A stretch of DNA of 5,407 nt from DATKDU01 sp035649415 (GTDB lineage Bacteria > Planctomycetota > Planctomycetia > Pirellulales > Pirellulaceae), in assembly GCA_035649415.1 (NCBI GenBank), contig DASRJP010000386.1:1-5407 (forward strand). Reading direction: 5' to 3'. The notes below the pieces were generated by a model that was not told the origin of the DNA, searched no databases, and was given only the letters and a program-made list of their open reading frames with translations. This document shows, piece after piece, positions 5,229 to 5,407 of this stretch. Within the stretch, counting starts at the first letter, position 1. Each line of letters begins with the position of its first letter. The position numbers and the translations under genes are program-made.

Positions 5229-5407
5229 TCGTCGTTCTTCTTTCTTCTTTCTTCGCTCGCAGAGCACACTTCGCACTCGTGCAGCAAGCGCCATTTTGGG
5301 CTGCTATCGGGCAAATTGTCGTCCCTGGGGATGACGTTCTTGCGCGTGCTGGCGGTGCGACGCGTTCTTTCCGGCAAAAAAGGCAAAAATTCGCCCAAGG
5401 GCACAGC
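5225..5407 (-). CDS. Possible 3' end of a convergent gene, unrecognised
   Basis: On the minus strand the frame entering at base 5407 stays open for 60 codons and stops at TAG (5227-5225). That stop overlaps the TAG of the small + strand gene in the palindrome CTAG. The peptide includes GEFLPFLPERTRR, NVIPRDDNLPDSSPKWRLL and HECEVCSASEERRKKNDD. By hand count about two thirds of its codons end in G or C, somewhat more than expected for the local base composition, and it looks more protein-like than the equally open + strand frame. No family is recognised, no start is in the window, and the stretch is short, so it may be chance. Its charged C-terminus is encoded by the purine-rich complement of the 5235-5254 tract. 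Confidence 0.3.
   Translation of the reverse strand, partial: AVPLGEFLPFLPERTRRTASTRKNVIPRDDNLPDSSPKWRLLHECEVCSASEERRKKNDD
5237..5254. repeat. Homopyrimidine mirror repeat
   Basis: These 18 bases of only C and T read the same forwards and backwards on one strand (CTTCTTTCT then TCTTTCTTC). Pyrimidines continue from 5235. Such tracts can form triplex DNA, but this one is short and may simply encode the Glu/Arg/Lys-rich end of a convergent protein. No hairpin-plus-U-run terminator is evident next to it. Confidence 0.55.

Overview
The window looks like a piece of a Planctomycetota chromosome (Pirellulales-like, moderate confidence). The reasons are the high GC, a serine hydrolase fused to a NamZ/DUF1343 domain followed by a second DUF1343 gene, a large secreted alpha/beta hydrolase of the PF20091 type, and short palindromes read through as peptide strings such as GTRSVPATY and RHTPCAV, which I associate with proteins of that phylum from memory. 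All clear genes are on the + strand.

Layout: (1) 1-1644 is the 3' part of a gene joining the C-terminal half of a beta-lactamase-fold serine hydrolase to a complete exo-beta-N-acetylmuramidase (NamZ, DUF1343) domain. (2) 1637-2893 overlaps it by 8 bases and encodes a second, divergent DUF1343 protein without a signal peptide. (3) 2972-5041 encodes a 689-residue secreted alpha/beta hydrolase with a GTSQSG nucleophile elbow and a GTQHG histidine motif. (4) 5076-5228 encodes a very basic 50-residue protein that resembles the arm-type DNA-binding domain of tyrosine integrases. (5) The last ~180 bases hold a homopyrimidine mirror repeat and possibly the 3' end of a convergent minus-strand gene.

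Genes 1 and 2 are translationally coupled and point to breakdown or recycling of peptidoglycan sugars. In Bacillus subtilis, NamZ acts beside the amidase AmiE (a beta-lactamase-fold protein) and NagZ, so the fusion may carry two of these steps on one chain. Gene 3 follows closely but its substrate is unknown. Gene 4 has its own strong ribosome binding site and no evident functional link.

The most unusual content is four compact inverted-repeat elements of 53-59 bp (460-518, 1884-1936, 2295-2352, 4121-4176), all inside protein-coding sequence and all read through without a stop. Each is a pair of inverted units made of GTAG (one end GTGG) followed by a small hairpin whose loop is TCC or a close variant. 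This is the architecture of REP doublets (REPINs) mobilised by REP-associated tyrosine transposases (RAYTs). REPs are normally extragenic. Here they sit in a domain linker, in loops, and in one case in place of a conserved stretch of the enzyme. At least three sequence classes occur in 5.4 kb. I regard these protein-coding REPINs as the best candidate for an undescribed system here.
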